A DNA stretch of 64,000 bases from Streptomyces albogriseolus (GCA_014650475.1 BMVA01000002.1:1-64000); one strand, 5' to 3'; positions 30,143-40,175 are shown, numbered from the stretch's first letter. Made by a program: numbers and translations. The notes: generated by a model not told the origin, from the letters alone.

Positions 30143-32143
30143 TCACCTGTTCCATGTCCGGCGGGCCTCGGCGACCTGGGTGAGGACCTCGCGGAGCACC
30201 TCGCTGCCGTGCGGCACCGCCGGCGGTTCGTATGTCCAGGCGTGACCCACCCACGGGTCGGCGAGATGGTCGTCGGGCACCGGGGTCAGCCGCAGCAGCG
30301 CACGCCACAGCGGGTCGAGCAGCGGGCCGTAGCCCGCGGACTCCTCGCGGTCGGCGACCATCATCAGGTGGACGCCGACCGACGGCCCCTCGTCGACGAG
30401 GTAGCGCAACTGGTTCACGGCCCGGTCGTCGAAGCCGTGCGGGAAGTCGTTGACGATCAGCAGCTGCTGTGAGGTGTCGAAGCCGGGCGGCAGCGCGTCC
30501 GGCGCTCCGCCGCGCAGCGCCATCTGCACCAGGTCGACCCGCTGGGTGAGCCGGGCCAGCACCTCCGTCACCCCCGCGGCGCCCTGTGCGGGCGGGCCGG
30601 CGAGGACACCGGTCTGGGTGAGCGGGGCCAGGGCCTGCGCGCCGGACCCGGCCGGATCGACGACGTGCACGGTGAACTCGCCGGCCGGGTAGACGGCGAG
30701 CAGCCGCGCGGCGTGCGCCACCGCGGTGTCCATGGCCAGGCGCCGCATGTCGTGGGAGTCGGTGAAGGACCCGTCCAGGGAGTCGGTGCGTCCGCTGTCG
30801 ATCCACAGTCCGCGCTCCAGCGGCAGCCGGAGCAGCATCGGGATGCGGATCGACTCGGCCTCGGGCAGCCGGAGGTCGCCCAGACGCAGCGCCATGGGTA
30901 TCTCCATCGGCACCCGGTAGGCGTGCCAGCAGGGGTTGTCCCAGCGGGCGAACGCCGGGGGCAGGGCGGGCTCGACGACCTCGGACTCGGCGACGAGCTG
31001 GGCGACGTCCCGGTCGAGGGACGCCCGCGCCTGGTCGACGAGTTGCGTGTACCGCGCGCGGGCCGCCTCGCGGGCGGCGTCGCCCTGGCCGCCGATACGG
31101 CTGCGCGGGTCGGAGAGGGCCTGCTCCAGTTCCTTGTCCATACGCGACTCGGCGAAGTCGACGGCGCTGCGGTACGCGGCGGCGGTGCGGGCCAGGTCCT
31201 CGAACATGCCCCAGACCTGGTTGTAGAGCCGCTCCTCCATGGACCAGCCGGTGGCGTCGCCCGCCACGGGCCGCGTGGGCTGTCCGGGCTGGGCCGGGGG
31301 CGCCGCGGGCGGGGGCGGCGGCGGGGCGGAGGTCTGCCGCCGGGGGTGGCTGTAGTCGACCGGGCCGCCGCCGGCGGAGGCGTGGGGGCCGGTCGCGCCG
31401 CCGTAGGCGGGCTGCGGTCCGCCCTGTCCCTGGCCGCCGGCCGGCTGCCCGCCGTACGCCGGCGGCACGGGGCCGGGGGCGCCCTGCGGCGCGGCGCCAT
31501 GGTCGGGGCCGACCGCGGGAGCCGCGGCCTGGCGGGAGCGGTCGCCCTCGGACGTGCGGGGCGGGGGCGCCTGGACGGAGCGGGCGAGGCCACGGGCGAC
31601 GGCCTCGTCGATGCCGGCCGCGAGCTGCGCGGCCTCGGACAGTCCCTGGTCGGCGAAGAGTTCGGCCAGTCCGCCCGCGTAGCCCTGGCCGACGGCGCGC
31701 ACCTTCCAGGCGCCCTGCCGTCGGTACAGCTCCAGCGCGACGACGGCCGACTCCAGGTCCAGGCCGGTGATGGTGTAGCTGGCGACCTCGGTGCCGTCCA
31801 GACCGGTGACGGCGACGAAGGGGGCGGCCACGGCTCCGAAGCGTGCGGGGCCCGCGCCGCCGTTCGCGGCGGGCAGGGCGAGCAGCACGCTGACGCGGTG
31901 GACGGCTTCGGTCACGGCGTCCAGGTCCACCGCGAGACGGTGGTCGGCGGCCGGCTGGCGCGACACCTCCAGGCCGGGCTGCACGGGGGCGCCCGGGTGG
32001 GCCACCCACTCCGTGCCGTGGATCCGTCCGTTCTCGTCGCTCAGTGCGGCGGCGGCCGCGACCGGCGTGCCGGCCGAGATCCGGATCTCCAGACGGGACT
32101 GGGACAGCGGGTGGTTCTGCCCCCGCACCAGCTCGGCCGTCAT
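30143..32143 (-). CDS. TerD-domain protein fused to a P-loop-less FtsK-like region
   Basis: The 666-residue protein begins with a TerD fold (about residues 1-185: calcium-binding-like beta sandwich with TGLDLESAVVALELYRRQGAWKVRAVGQGYAGGL). A long Pro/Gly/Gln-rich linker (about 190-300) follows, then a C-terminal region of ~350 residues. That region contains QQLLIVNDFPHGFDD, similar to a Walker B strand, and GPSVGVHLMMVADREE, reminiscent of FtsK/HerA ATPases, but no Walker A lysine is visible. Streptomyces TerD-type proteins are linked to stress and envelope processes. It precedes terD and terC in a ter gene group but reads as a separate protein. Confidence 0.8.
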   Translation of the reverse strand: MTAELVRGQNHPLSQSRLEIRISAGTPVAAAAALSDENGRIHGTEWVAHPGAPVQPGLEVSRQPAADHRLAVDLDAVTEAVHRVSVLLALPAANGGAGPARFGAVAAPFVAVTGLDGTEVASYTITGLDLESAVVALELYRRQGAWKVRAVGQGYAGGLAELFADQGLSEAAQLAAGIDEAVARGLARSVQAPPPRTSEGDRSRQAAAPAVGPDHGAAPQGAPGPVPPAYGGQPAGGQGQGGPQPAYGGATGPHASAGGGPVDYSHPRRQTSAPPPPPPAAPPAQPGQPTRPVAGDATGWSMEERLYNQVWGMFEDLARTAAAYRSAVDFAESRMDKELEQALSDPRSRIGGQGDAAREAARARYTQLVDQARASLDRDVAQLVAESEVVEPALPPAFARWDNPCWHAYRVPMEIPMALRLGDLRLPEAESIRIPMLLRLPLERGLWIDSGRTDSLDGSFTDSHDMRRLAMDTAVAHAARLLAVYPAGEFTVHVVDPAGSGAQALAPLTQTGVLAGPPAQGAAGVTEVLARLTQRVDLVQMALRGGAPDALPPGFDTSQQLLIVNDFPHGFDDRAVNQLRYLVDEGPSVGVHLMMVADREESAGYGPLLDPLWRALLRLTPVPDDHLADPWVGHAWTYEPPAVPHGSEVLREVLTQVAEARRTWNR

Positions 32144-32224
32144 CGCGTTGGTCCCCCTGTGTCGCGTCGGTGTGTCGGGTGCGCCGAACCGGCCCCGCGC
32201 GGGGGCCGGTTCACCGGCGGCTGC

Positions 32225-32803
32225 CTAGAGGACCGGCAGGATGGCCGGCATCAGGTCCTGGAAGGTGCGGCCGTTGGCCGGGTTGCCGATGGCCGTCATC
32301 GTCCAGCCCGAGCCGGAGCGGTGGACCTTGGCCATGATCTGAGCGGTGTAGGGGCCGCCGCCGGCCAGCGTGTAACGGGCGAGCTCCTGGCCGTTGGTCT
32401 CGTCGACCAGGCGGCAGAAGGCGTTCTGCACTTCCTGGAACGTCTGGCCCGTGAAGGAGTTCACGGTGAAGACGATCTGGTCGATGTGGACCGGGACGCG
32501 CGAGAGGTCGACGAGGATGGCCTCGTCGTCACCGCCCTGGCCGACACCGCCGACGAGGTTGTCACCGGTGTGGCGCACGGAGCCGTCGTCGCTCACCAGG
32601 TGGCGGAAGAAGACGACGTCGACCGGCTGCTTGTCGGCGAAGAGGACGGCGGAGGCGTCCAGGTCGATCTCCCGGGTGCGGGTGCCGAACAGGCCACGCC
32701 GGGGGGCCGCCTGCCAGCCGAGACCCATGCGCACCGCGGTCAGGCTGCCGCCGTCGTTCTTCTGCAGACTGATGGCCTGACCCTTGGTCATGTTGACGGT
32801 CAC
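32225..32803 (-). CDS. terD: TerD-family protein
   Basis: The 192-residue single-domain TerD protein begins MTVNMTKGQAISLQKNDG and shows the calcium-site motifs DLDASAVLFADKQ and TGDNLVGGVGQGGDDEAILVDL. TerD proteins are calcium-binding cytoplasmic factors associated with tellurite and oxidative stress and, in Streptomyces, with differentiation. I chose the GTG at 32801-32803, about nine bases after GAGGGG. It lies 81 bases ahead of the larger TerD-fusion gene, so co-transcription is likely. Confidence 0.93.
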   Translation of the reverse strand: MTVNMTKGQAISLQKNDGGSLTAVRMGLGWQAAPRRGLFGTRTREIDLDASAVLFADKQPVDVVFFRHLVSDDGSVRHTGDNLVGGVGQGGDDEAILVDLSRVPVHIDQIVFTVNSFTGQTFQEVQNAFCRLVDETNGQELARYTLAGGGPYTAQIMAKVHRSGSGWTMTAIGNPANGRTFQDLMPAILPVL

Positions 32804-32939
32804 GCGCTGATTCCCCTCTCGGACGTCCCCTGTTGCCGCGAAGACCGCGGTTGACCAGAACCCTACGCAGGTGCACTGACAGCGACGTACCCCGGTCCAC
32901 ACTTTGTGTCGGTCTTGCAACACATTCCGTGTGCGGAGG

Positions 32940-35099
32940 TCAGGACAGGCCCGCCTCCTGCATCTGCCTCAGTTCCTTCTTCATCTCGGACACCTCGTCG
33001 CGCAGCCGTGCCGCGATCTCGAACTGCAGGTCGGCGGCGGCTGCGCGCATGCGCGCGGTGAGCTCCTCGATCTGCTCGGCGAGTTCGGCCGCGGGGCGAT
33101 CGGTGGGCACGGTCTCGGCGGCCTTGCCCTTGGCGCCCTTGGTGGTCTTGGCGCTCTTCGCACCCTTGGCGGCCCTGCCGCCGAGGGCGGGCACGGGCGT
33201 CCTGGTGCCGCCGCCGTCCTTCTTGGCCTGGCGGTAGCCCGAGCCGAGCAGCTGCTCGGTGTCGATGTCCTCGCGGGCGATCTGCGCGACGATGTCGTTG
33301 ATCTTCTTGCGCAGCGGCTGCGGGTCGATGCCGTTGGCCTGGTTGTACGCGACCTGCTTCTCGCGGCGGCGGTTGGTCTCCTCGATGGCCTTCTCCATCG
33401 CCGGCGTGATCTTGTCGGCGTACATGTGGACCTGGCCGGAGACGTTGCGCGCCGCGCGGCCGATGGTCTGGATCAGGGAGGTGCCCGACCGCAGGAAGCC
33501 CTCCTTGTCGGCGTCGAGGATCGCCACCAGGGAGACCTCGGGCAGGTCGAGGCCCTCACGCAGCAGGTTGATGCCGACCAGGACGTCGTACTCGCCGCTG
33601 CGCAGCTCCCGCAGCAGCTCCACCCGGCGCAGGGTGTCGACGTCGCTGTGCAGGTACCGCACCTGGATGCCGAGTTCGAGGAAGTAGTCCGTGAGGTCCT
33701 CGGCCATCTTCTTGGTGAGCGTGGTGACCAGGACGCGCTCGTCCTTCTCCACACGTGTGCGGATCTCGTGCACCAGGTCGTCGATCTGGCCCTCGGTGGG
33801 CTTGACGACGACCTCGGGGTCCACGAGTCCGGTCGGGCGGATGATCTGCTCGACGAAGCCGTCCGAGCGGGAGAGCTCGTACTGGCCGGGGGTGGCCGAC
33901 AGGTACACCGCCTGGCCGACGCGCTCCTGGAACTCCTCCCACTTCAGCGGGCGGTTGTCCAGGGCCGAGGGCAGCCGGAAGCCGTGGTCGACGAGGGTGC
34001 GCTTACGGGAGGCGTCGCCCTCGTACATGGCGCCGATCTGCGGCACGGTGACGTGCGACTCGTCGATGACGAGGAGGAAGTCGTCCGGGAAGTAGTCCAG
34101 CAGCGTGTTGGGCGGCGAGCCCGGCGTACGGCCGTCGAAGTGCATCGAGTAGTTCTCCACGCCGGAGCAGGTGCCGATCTGGCGGAGCATCTCGATGTCG
34201 TACGTGGTCCGCATGCGCAGCCGCTGGGCCTCCAGGAGCTTGCCCTGCTTCTCCAGCTCGGAGAGGCGCTCGCCGAGCTCCTTCTCGATGTCGTTGACCG
34301 CGCGCTCCAGCCGCTCGGGGCCGGCGACGTAGTGGGAGGCGGGGAAGACGTAGAGCTGCTGGTCGTCGCTGATGATCTCGCCGGTGAGCGGGTGCAGCGT
34401 GGACAGCGCCTCGATCTCGTCGCCGAACATCTCGATGCGGACGGCGAGCTCCTCGTAGACCGGGAAGATCTCGATGGTGTCGCCGCGGACGCGGAAGGTG
34501 CCGCGGGTGAAGGCCATGTCGTTGCGCGTGTACTGGATGTCCACGAAGCGGCGCAGCAGTTCGTCGCGGTCCATCTCGTCGCCGACGCGCAGGGGGACCA
34601 TGCGGTCCACGTACTCCTGCGGGGTGCCCAGGCCGTAGATGCAGGAGACGGAGGCGACCACGACGACGTCGCGGCGGGTGAGCAGCGAGTTGGTCGCCGA
34701 GTGGCGCAGCCGCTCGACCTCCTCGTTGATCGAGGAGTCCTTCTCGATGTAGGTGTCCGACTGCGGGACGTACGCCTCGGGCTGGTAGTAGTCGTAGTAC
34801 GAGACGAAGTACTCGACCGCGTTGTTCGGCAGGAGCTCGCGGAACTCGTTGGCCAGCTGGGCGGCCAGGGTCTTGTTCGGCGCCATGACCAGGGTGGGGC
34901 GCTGGAGCTTCTCGATCATCCACGCGGTGGTGGCGGACTTGCCGGTGCCGGTGGCGCCGAGCAGCACGACGTCCCGCTCACCGGCCTCGATGCGCCGGGC
35001 GAGCTCGGCGATGGCCGCGGGCTGGTCGCCGCTGGGCTGGTAGGGGCTGACGACCTCGAAGGGCGCCACCGTGCGTTCGATCTGGGAAACGGGCCGCAT
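32940..35099 (-). CDS. uvrB: Excinuclease ABC subunit B
   Basis: The 719-residue DNA-repair helicase-like protein has Walker [16 protein letters not shown]-type motif DESHVTVPQ, the beta-hairpin region with [12 protein letters not shown], helicase motifs V-VI ([21 protein letters not shown]) and a C-terminal UVR motif that docks UvrC. It receives damaged DNA from UvrA and recruits UvrC. The ATG at 35097-35099 gives the conserved [11 protein letters not shown] start; a GTG nine bases upstream has a better GGGGGG ribosome-binding site and cannot be excluded. Confidence 0.96.
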   Translation of the reverse strand: MRPVSQIERTVAPFEVVSPYQPSGDQPAAIAELARRIEAGERDVVLLGATGTGKSATTAWMIEKLQRPTLVMAPNKTLAAQLANEFRELLPNNAVEYFVSYYDYYQPEAYVPQSDTYIEKDSSINEEVERLRHSATNSLLTRRDVVVVASVSCIYGLGTPQEYVDRMVPLRVGDEMDRDELLRRFVDIQYTRNDMAFTRGTFRVRGDTIEIFPVYEELAVRIEMFGDEIEALSTLHPLTGEIISDDQQLYVFPASHYVAGPERLERAVNDIEKELGERLSELEKQGKLLEAQRLRMRTTYDIEMLRQIGTCSGVENYSMHFDGRTPGSPPNTLLDYFPDDFLLVIDESHVTVPQIGAMYEGDASRKRTLVDHGFRLPSALDNRPLKWEEFQERVGQAVYLSATPGQYELSRSDGFVEQIIRPTGLVDPEVVVKPTEGQIDDLVHEIRTRVEKDERVLVTTLTKKMAEDLTDYFLELGIQVRYLHSDVDTLRRVELLRELRSGEYDVLVGINLLREGLDLPEVSLVAILDADKEGFLRSGTSLIQTIGRAARNVSGQVHMYADKITPAMEKAIEETNRRREKQVAYNQANGIDPQPLRKKINDIVAQIAREDIDTEQLLGSGYRQAKKDGGGTRTPVPALGGRAAKGAKSAKTTKGAKGKAAETVPTDRPAAELAEQIEELTARMRAAAADLQFEIAARLRDEVSEMKKELRQMQEAGLS

Positions 35100-35139
35100 G
35101 TCATCCACGGTACGACCCCCCACTGACAACGGGTCCCGG

Positions 35140-36003
35140 TCAGCGGCGCTGGGGGGTGCGGGAGAGATGCTCGACGGGGCCGCGGGCGCGCAGCCGGGAG
35201 CGGACCGAGGGGTGGTGCGCCGGGGAGTGGGCGGGGATCCCGGGCAGGCGGTCGGCGGAGGGCGCCGGGGACCGGCCCATGACCACCAGCGGGTCGAAGA
35301 TCACCACGATGCCGGCGAGGACGAGGACGGCGAGCGGGCCGACCATCATGGGGCCGAGCAGAGCGGTCGCGGACTCCCCCGTGGCGGGCTCGGCCGTGCC
35401 GTGCACGTGCACTTCGACGGCGGCCATGCCGATGTAGTGCATCCCGGTGACCGCGAGACCCATGACCAGGCTCGCGCCCACGCTCCACAGGAAGCCTCTG
35501 GCCTGTCCCGCCGCCCACAGGGCGGCGCTGGCGGCGGCCATGGCGACGGCGACCGAGGCGGCGACGGCGACCGTGTTGTACTCGATCCGTCCGTCGAGAC
35601 TCATTCCGGCCATGCCGAGGTAGTGCATGGAGGCCATGCCGAGACCGGTGACGGTCCCCCCGGTGAACAGGGCCGTCCCGGTGGCGCCCCGGTAGCCGAC
35701 GATGAAGATGCCTATGCCCACCATGACGACGGCGACGGCGAGGCTCGCGAAGGTCATCCCGCGGTCGTAGTGGATCGGCGTCCCCTCGACGGTGAAGCCC
35801 ATCATCGCGATGAAGTGCATCGTCCAGACGCCGGCGCCGATGGCGGCCGCTCCGAGGGCGAGCCAGCCGGGGCGCCAGGAGCGGGGCCCCAGCCCGGCCC
35901 GGGTGGTGCAGCGCAGCCCGAGCGCACCCCCGAGACAGGCCATGAGATAGGCCACCAGAGGTGTTACCAGCCCGTAACTGAATCCGTCGACCGTGCCCTG
36001 CAT
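35140..36003 (-). CDS. MHYT-domain integral membrane sensor protein
   Basis: The 287-residue protein has seven predicted membrane helices and three MHYT-type motifs: [20 protein letters not shown] and [14 protein letters not shown] domains are thought to bind a metal such as copper and to sense oxygen, CO or NO. Unlike most members, it lacks any GGDEF, EAL or kinase output domain: only a ~45-residue Pro/Arg-rich cytoplasmic tail follows. The ATG at 36001-36003 starts right before the first helix; the open frame extends upstream without conservation. Confidence 0.9.
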   Translation of the reverse strand: MQGTVDGFSYGLVTPLVAYLMACLGGALGLRCTTRAGLGPRSWRPGWLALGAAAIGAGVWTMHFIAMMGFTVEGTPIHYDRGMTFASLAVAVVMVGIGIFIVGYRGATGTALFTGGTVTGLGMASMHYLGMAGMSLDGRIEYNTVAVAASVAVAMAAASAALWAAGQARGFLWSVGASLVMGLAVTGMHYIGMAAVEVHVHGTAEPATGESATALLGPMMVGPLAVLVLAGIVVIFDPLVVMGRSPAPSADRLPGIPAHSPAHHPSVRSRLRARGPVEHLSRTPQRR

Positions 36004-36224
36004 GCGCGGCTGCCCTTCCGCCCTGTACGTCCCGCGTTGCCCCGTTGTGCGCCCCCTCCCAGGACCGCGTCGGCGGCCAGGGTTTCGCAGAGAGTATGAC
36101 CCCCACCGGAATGGTCGAACGACTATCCGGCAAAGAAACACGTCCTTGTCGCAGGTGTGTGGCACCGGTGTGCGGAGTTCAGGGGCCGGCGTTCAGTCCG
36201 TGGCCATCCCGCACCCGTCTCGCG

Positions 36225-36253
36225 TTGACCCTCTGCTGTCACAGTGGTTCTGA
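36225..36253 (+). promoter_or_regulatory. Possible promoter of the glycerophosphodiesterase gene
   Basis: TTGACC at 36225-36230 is followed 17 bases later by TTCTGA at 36248-36253. The -35 box is good and the -10 box weak; the leader would be about 20 bases. Confidence 0.35.
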
Positions 36254-36281
36254 CCGTGACCGATCGACGCGAGGAGTACAC

Positions 36282-37157
36282 ATGCACGTACGCGCTGTTG
36301 CCGCCTCGACCACCGCGCTTGCGGGAGCCGCCGTCCTCCTGCTCCCGCTCGCCCCGGCCCGGGCCGCCGAGGGCGCCGCGCCCGCACCCGTGGTCGTCGC
36401 GCACCGGGGCGCCTCCGGGTACGCGCCGGAGAACACGCTCGCGGCCGTCGACAAGGCGGCCGCCCTGGGCACCGAGTGGGTGGAGAACGACGTCCAGCGC
36501 ACCAAGGACGGCGAGCTCGTCGTCGTCCACGACGACAGCCTGCAGCGCACCACCGACGTCGAGGAGGTCTTCCCCGACCGTGCGCCGTGGAAGGTGAAGG
36601 ACTTCACCGCCGCCGAGATAGCCCGCCTGGACGCGGGCAGCTGGTTCGACCCCGAGTACGCGGGCGCGCGCGTGCCGACGCTGGAGCAGTTCGTGCACCG
36701 GATCGACCAGCACCGGCAGAAGCTGCTGCTGGAGATCAAGAACCCGCAGCTGTACCCCGGCATCGAGCGGGACATCCTCAAGGTTCTCGCCGACGAGGGC
36801 TGGCTCGACGCCGCGCATGTGCGGCAGCGGCTGATCGTGCAGAGCTTCGGCGCGGACAGCGTGCGCACGGTCCACCAGCTGGCCCCCGCGGTGAAGACCG
36901 GCTTCCTGGGAACGCCGCCGGTCGCGGACCTGCCGGCGTACGCGGCCTTCACCGATCAGATCAACCCCTCGCACTCCTCGCTGACCGCCGACTACGTGAC
37001 CGCGGTGCACGCCTTCAAGGGGGCGCACGGCAAGCGGCTGGAGACGTTCACCTGGACGGTGAACGACGCGGCCGCCGCCCGGCGGGTGGCCGGCTACGGG
37101 GTGGACGGGATCATCACCAACAACCCCGACGTGGTGCGTGACGCGGTGGGCGGCTGA
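36282..37157 (+). CDS. glpQ: Secreted glycerophosphodiester phosphodiesterase
   Basis: The 291-residue protein has a signal peptide (about residues 1-29, ending APARAAEG) and a GDPD TIM barrel. Catalytic residues visible are His41 and Arg42 in AHRGASGYAPENT, Glu50, the metal-binding Glu68 and Asp70 in EWVENDVQ, and His83 in VVHDDSL. It releases glycerol-3-phosphate from lipid headgroups or teichoic-acid-like polymers outside the cell, feeding phosphate and carbon uptake. GAGGAG lies six bases before the ATG. It probably corresponds to the glpQ2 paralogue of S. coelicolor (from memory). Confidence 0.93.
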   Translation: MHVRAVAASTTALAGAAVLLLPLAPARAAEGAAPAPVVVAHRGASGYAPENTLAAVDKAAALGTEWVENDVQRTKDGELVVVHDDSLQRTTDVEEVFPDRAPWKVKDFTAAEIARLDAGSWFDPEYAGARVPTLEQFVHRIDQHRQKLLLEIKNPQLYPGIERDILKVLADEGWLDAAHVRQRLIVQSFGADSVRTVHQLAPAVKTGFLGTPPVADLPAYAAFTDQINPSHSSLTADYVTAVHAFKGAHGKRLETFTWTVNDAAAARRVAGYGVDGIITNNPDVVRDAVGG

Positions 37158-37220
37158 TCTCTCGGCCGCAGCCGTCCGGCCCCCTCCGCCGTTCCGCCGG
37201 GTGTTGTCGGTGGCGGGCCG

Positions 37221-37226
37221 TACGGT
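37221..37226 (+). promoter_or_regulatory. -10 box of a leaderless promoter for ogt
   Basis: TACGGT ends 7 bases before the ogt ATG, where no ribosome-binding site is present. Confidence 0.5.
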
Positions 37227-37233
37227 GGGGCGC

Positions 37234-37788
37234 ATGGACAGCGATGGGCGGTACGAGCAGCGGGTCGTGTGGGCCGTCGTGGACACCGGCATCGGCCCGC
37301 TGCTGCTGGCCGCGACCAGGGAGGGCCTGGTCAACGTGGTGTTCCACGCCACCGATGAGGTGCGTGACAAGGCGCTGGAGCGGCTGGCGTCCCGGCTCGG
37401 CTCCGAGCCCGTGGAGGACCCCGGCTCTCCCCTGCTGGCCGAGGCGATACGCCAGTTCGACGCCTACTTCGCGGGTGAGCGGCACTCCTTCGAGCTGCCG
37501 CTTGACTGGTCGCTGATCTCGGGCTTCAACCGCGAGGTGCTGCGCGAACTGGCCACCACCGTGCCGTTCGGCACGGTGGTGGGGTACGGCGACCTGGCGG
37601 GCCGGGTCGGTCAGCCGGGCGCCGCGCAGGCCGTGGGCATGGCCATGGGCGCCAACCCGCTGCCGGTGGTCGTGCCCTGTCACCGGGTCGTGGAGAGCGG
37701 GGGCGGCATCGGCGGGTTCGGGGGCGGGCTGGAGACGAAGCGGCGGCTGCTCGCCCTGGAGGGTGTGCTGCCGGAGCCGCTGTTCTGA
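37234..37788 (+). CDS. ogt: Methylated-DNA-protein cysteine methyltransferase
   Basis: The 184-residue protein removes alkyl groups from O6-alkylguanine in a suicide reaction. The active-site motif PVVVPCHRVV holds acceptor Cys149. The DNA-binding helix-turn-helix (TVPFGTVVGYGDLAGRVGQPGAAQAVGMAMGANP) and the guanine-lid segment (GGFGGGLETKRRLLALEG) are intact. The start codon is set by the leaderless promoter; upstream frame has no conservation. Confidence 0.95.
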   Translation: MDSDGRYEQRVVWAVVDTGIGPLLLAATREGLVNVVFHATDEVRDKALERLASRLGSEPVEDPGSPLLAEAIRQFDAYFAGERHSFELPLDWSLISGFNREVLRELATTVPFGTVVGYGDLAGRVGQPGAAQAVGMAMGANPLPVVVPCHRVVESGGGIGGFGGGLETKRRLLALEGVLPEPLF

Positions 37789-37829
37789 CACCTCCGTTCC
37801 GTCACGACGGCAGGTGCGCCCACCGCCGT

Positions 37830-38258
37830 TCAGTCGTAGTGGCGCGCCTCGAAGAGGTTGCCGTCGGGGTCGCGGAAGTAGAAGCTTCGCTTGGCCGGGC
37901 CGCGTGCGCCGAAGGAGTCCTGGGCGATGTCCGACACCGGGACCAACTGCTCCTGAAGACGGTCGAGGAGGGCGTCGAAGGCGTCCGCGGACAGCGCCAG
38001 GCAGACGTGGTTGACGGGGTGGCCGGAGCTGTCGGCGGCCCCGGGAAGCATCGTCATGCGGTCCGCCTTGGAGCGCGGCATGAGGTCGAGGATCGTCTCT
38101 TCGCTGACGCGCACGGAGGGGAAGGGCGCCTCGCCGGCCGAGAACTCGGCGAGCCTCACCGGTTGCAGGCCGACGGCCTTCTCGTAGAAGTGCGCGGCGG
38201 CGATGGGGTCGCTCACCCAGAGGACGATGTGGTCGAGCCGGGTCGCGTGGTCTGTCAT
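37830..38258 (-). CDS. VOC-family (glyoxalase-like) protein
   Basis: The 142-residue protein has two beta-alpha-beta-beta-beta modules typical of vicinal-oxygen-chelate proteins. It begins LDHIVLWVSDPIAAAHFYEKAVGLQPVRL, with a second module around PVNHVCLALSADAFDALLDRL. Likely metal ligands are His10 in DHIVLWV, His in VNHVCL and the terminal FYFRDPDGNLFEAR glutamate. The substrate is unknown; relatives include fosfomycin-type and glyoxalase enzymes. GGAGG lies eight bases before the ATG. It converges with ogt. Confidence 0.88.
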   Translation of the reverse strand: MTDHATRLDHIVLWVSDPIAAAHFYEKAVGLQPVRLAEFSAGEAPFPSVRVSEETILDLMPRSKADRMTMLPGAADSSGHPVNHVCLALSADAFDALLDRLQEQLVPVSDIAQDSFGARGPAKRSFYFRDPDGNLFEARHYD

Positions 38259-38355
38259 GGCCCCAGCCTCCGTGAGCCGTGTGACGCACCGCAAGGGTTT
38301 GGCCCGGCGTGCCGCCCGCCAGAGATGGAGAGAGGCGGCAGACGGGAGGCAACGC

Positions 38356-39267
38356 GTGGTGCTCATGGTGTCGGAAGAGGTACGGGACGCGATCGCGGCG
38401 GGGCGGCCGGTGGTGGCCCTGGAGTCCACGATCATCGCCCACGGCCTGCCCCGGCCGCGCAATCTCCAGGTGGCACGCGAACTGGAGGCAGCGGTGCGGC
38501 GGGAGGGCGCGGTACCGGCGACGATCGCGGTGCTGGACGGCACGCCGCGGGTCGGCCTGGACAAGGAGCAGCTGGAGCGGGTCGCGAACGAAGGCGGCAT
38601 CCGCAAGCTGGGCCACCGTGACCTGCCGCTCGCGGTGGCCACGGGGGCGAGCGGCGCGACGACCGTCTCCGCGACCGCGCTGCTCGCGGCGCTCGCGGGC
38701 GTCCGGGTCTTCGCCACCGGCGGGCTCGGCGGTGTGCACCGCGAGTGGACCGTCACCCAGGACGAGTCGGCCGACCTGGGGCTGCTGGCGCGCACCCGGA
38801 TCACCGTGGTGTGCGCGGGGGTGAAGTCGATCCTGGACGTGCCGGCGACCCTGCAGCGGCTGGAGACGCTGGGCGTGGCGGTCGCCGGGTACGGCACGGA
38901 CCGCTTCCCCGGCTTCTACCTGTCGGACTCCGGGCATCCGGTGGACTGGCGGCTGGACACCCCGGAGGAGGTGGCCGGGGTGATGCGGGCGCAGGACGTG
39001 CTCGGCGGCCCGGACTCGGCGCTGATCGTCGCCAACCCGGTGCCGGAGGACGAGCAGCTGGATCCCGGGACGCACGCGCGGGTGCTCGACGAGGCGCTGC
39101 GGGCGTGCCGGGCGGCCGGGGTCACCGGTCAGGGCGTCACGCCGTTCCTGCTGGACCACCTGGTGAGGCACACCGACGGCGCCTCCCTCGAGGCCAATCT
39201 GGCGGCGGTGCGGGGCAACGTGGCGCTCGCGGCCCGGGTGGCGGCGGCCTGGGCCGCCGGGGAGTGA
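38356..39267 (+). CDS. psuG: Pseudouridine-5'-phosphate glycosidase
   Basis: The 303-residue protein cleaves the C-C glycosidic bond of pseudouridine-5'-phosphate to uracil and ribose-5-phosphate. Conserved segments include [55 protein letters not shown] and the Lys in CAGVKSILD. I chose the GTG at 38356-38358 because GGGAGG lies six bases upstream. Its stop codon overlaps the start of a PfkB kinase (GTGA), so the two form a pseudouridine salvage unit. Confidence 0.93.
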   Translation: MVLMVSEEVRDAIAAGRPVVALESTIIAHGLPRPRNLQVARELEAAVRREGAVPATIAVLDGTPRVGLDKEQLERVANEGGIRKLGHRDLPLAVATGASGATTVSATALLAALAGVRVFATGGLGGVHREWTVTQDESADLGLLARTRITVVCAGVKSILDVPATLQRLETLGVAVAGYGTDRFPGFYLSDSGHPVDWRLDTPEEVAGVMRAQDVLGGPDSALIVANPVPEDEQLDPGTHARVLDEALRACRAAGVTGQGVTPFLLDHLVRHTDGASLEANLAAVRGNVALAARVAAAWAAGE

Positions 39268-40175
39268 CCGGGCCGGGCGGGGCGCTGCTGGTCGTCGGCG
39301 ACGTGATCACGGACGTGGTCGCGCGCCATGCCGGCCCGCTCGCCCCGGGCACGGACACGGCGGCCGTGATCCGCACGGTGCCGGGCGGGGCGGGCGCGAA
39401 CGTCGCCTGCTGGGCGGCGCGCCGGGGCGGGTGCGAGGTGCGGCTGCTGGGGCGGGTGGGCGCGGACGCGGCGGTCTGGCACGAACGGGAGCTGGCCGCC
39501 TGCGGGGTGCGTCCGCGGCTGGTCGTGGACGCCGACGTGCCGACGGGGACGGTCGTGTGCCTGGTCGACGAGGGGGCGGCGGCCGAGCGGACCTTCCTCA
39601 CCGACAGCGGCGCGTCGCTGCGGCTCGGGCCCGAGGACTGGTCGGACGCCTTGCTGGACGGGGTGGGACGGCTGCATCTGTCGGGTTATCTGCTGTTCAG
39701 CGGGAGCAGCCGGGCCCTGGTGGCGGTGGCGTCGAAGGCGGCGGAGGCGCGGGGCGTGCCGGTGAGTGTGGACCCGGCGTCGGCCGGCTTCCTGGCCGAG
39801 CTGGGTCCGGACCGCTTCCTGTCGCTCGTCGAGCGGGTGGACGTGCTGCTGCCGAGCCGCGACGAGGCGTGCCTGCTGACGGGGTGTGCGGACGTGGCGG
39901 AGGCGGCGGCGTCGCTGAGCCGGCGGGTGCCGCTGGTGGTGGTCAAGCTCGGCGCGGAGGGTGCGCTGCTGGCGCGGTCCGGCGAGGTGTGCGCCCGTGT
40001 TCCCGCGCTGCCGGTGACGCCACGGGACACGACCGGCGCGGGCGACGCCTTCACCGGGGCCTTCCTCGCGGCCCTGCTGGCCGGTGCGGACCCCGGTCGG
40101 GCAGCGGAGGACGGGTGCCGGGCGGGGGCCGCGGCGGTGGAGCGGGTGGGTGCACGGCCGCCGGCGCGGGACTGA
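39264..40175 (+). CDS. psuK: PfkB-family kinase, probable pseudouridine kinase
   Basis: The 303-residue protein starts at GTG (39264-39266) overlapping the psuG stop. It has the PfkB signatures GGAGANVACWAARRG (about residues 41-55) and DTTGAGDAFTGAFLAAL with catalytic Asp261. Coupling to psuG suggests that it phosphorylates pseudouridine to the substrate of PsuG, completing pseudouridine breakdown. Adenosine- or ribokinase-like activity is the alternative. No uptake gene is adjacent. Confidence 0.85.
   Translation: MTGPGGALLVVGDVITDVVARHAGPLAPGTDTAAVIRTVPGGAGANVACWAARRGGCEVRLLGRVGADAAVWHERELAACGVRPRLVVDADVPTGTVVCLVDEGAAAERTFLTDSGASLRLGPEDWSDALLDGVGRLHLSGYLLFSGSSRALVAVASKAAEARGVPVSVDPASAGFLAELGPDRFLSLVERVDVLLPSRDEACLLTGCADVAEAAASLSRRVPLVVVKLGAEGALLARSGEVCARVPALPVTPRDTTGAGDAFTGAFLAALLAGADPGRAAEDGCRAGAAAVERVGARPPARD

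Noticed and set aside
36150-36230. Possible PHO box (repeated GTTCA) upstream of glpQ
   Set aside because: Only two GTTCA units are seen and their spacing is 14 rather than the 11 expected of PhoP direct repeats.
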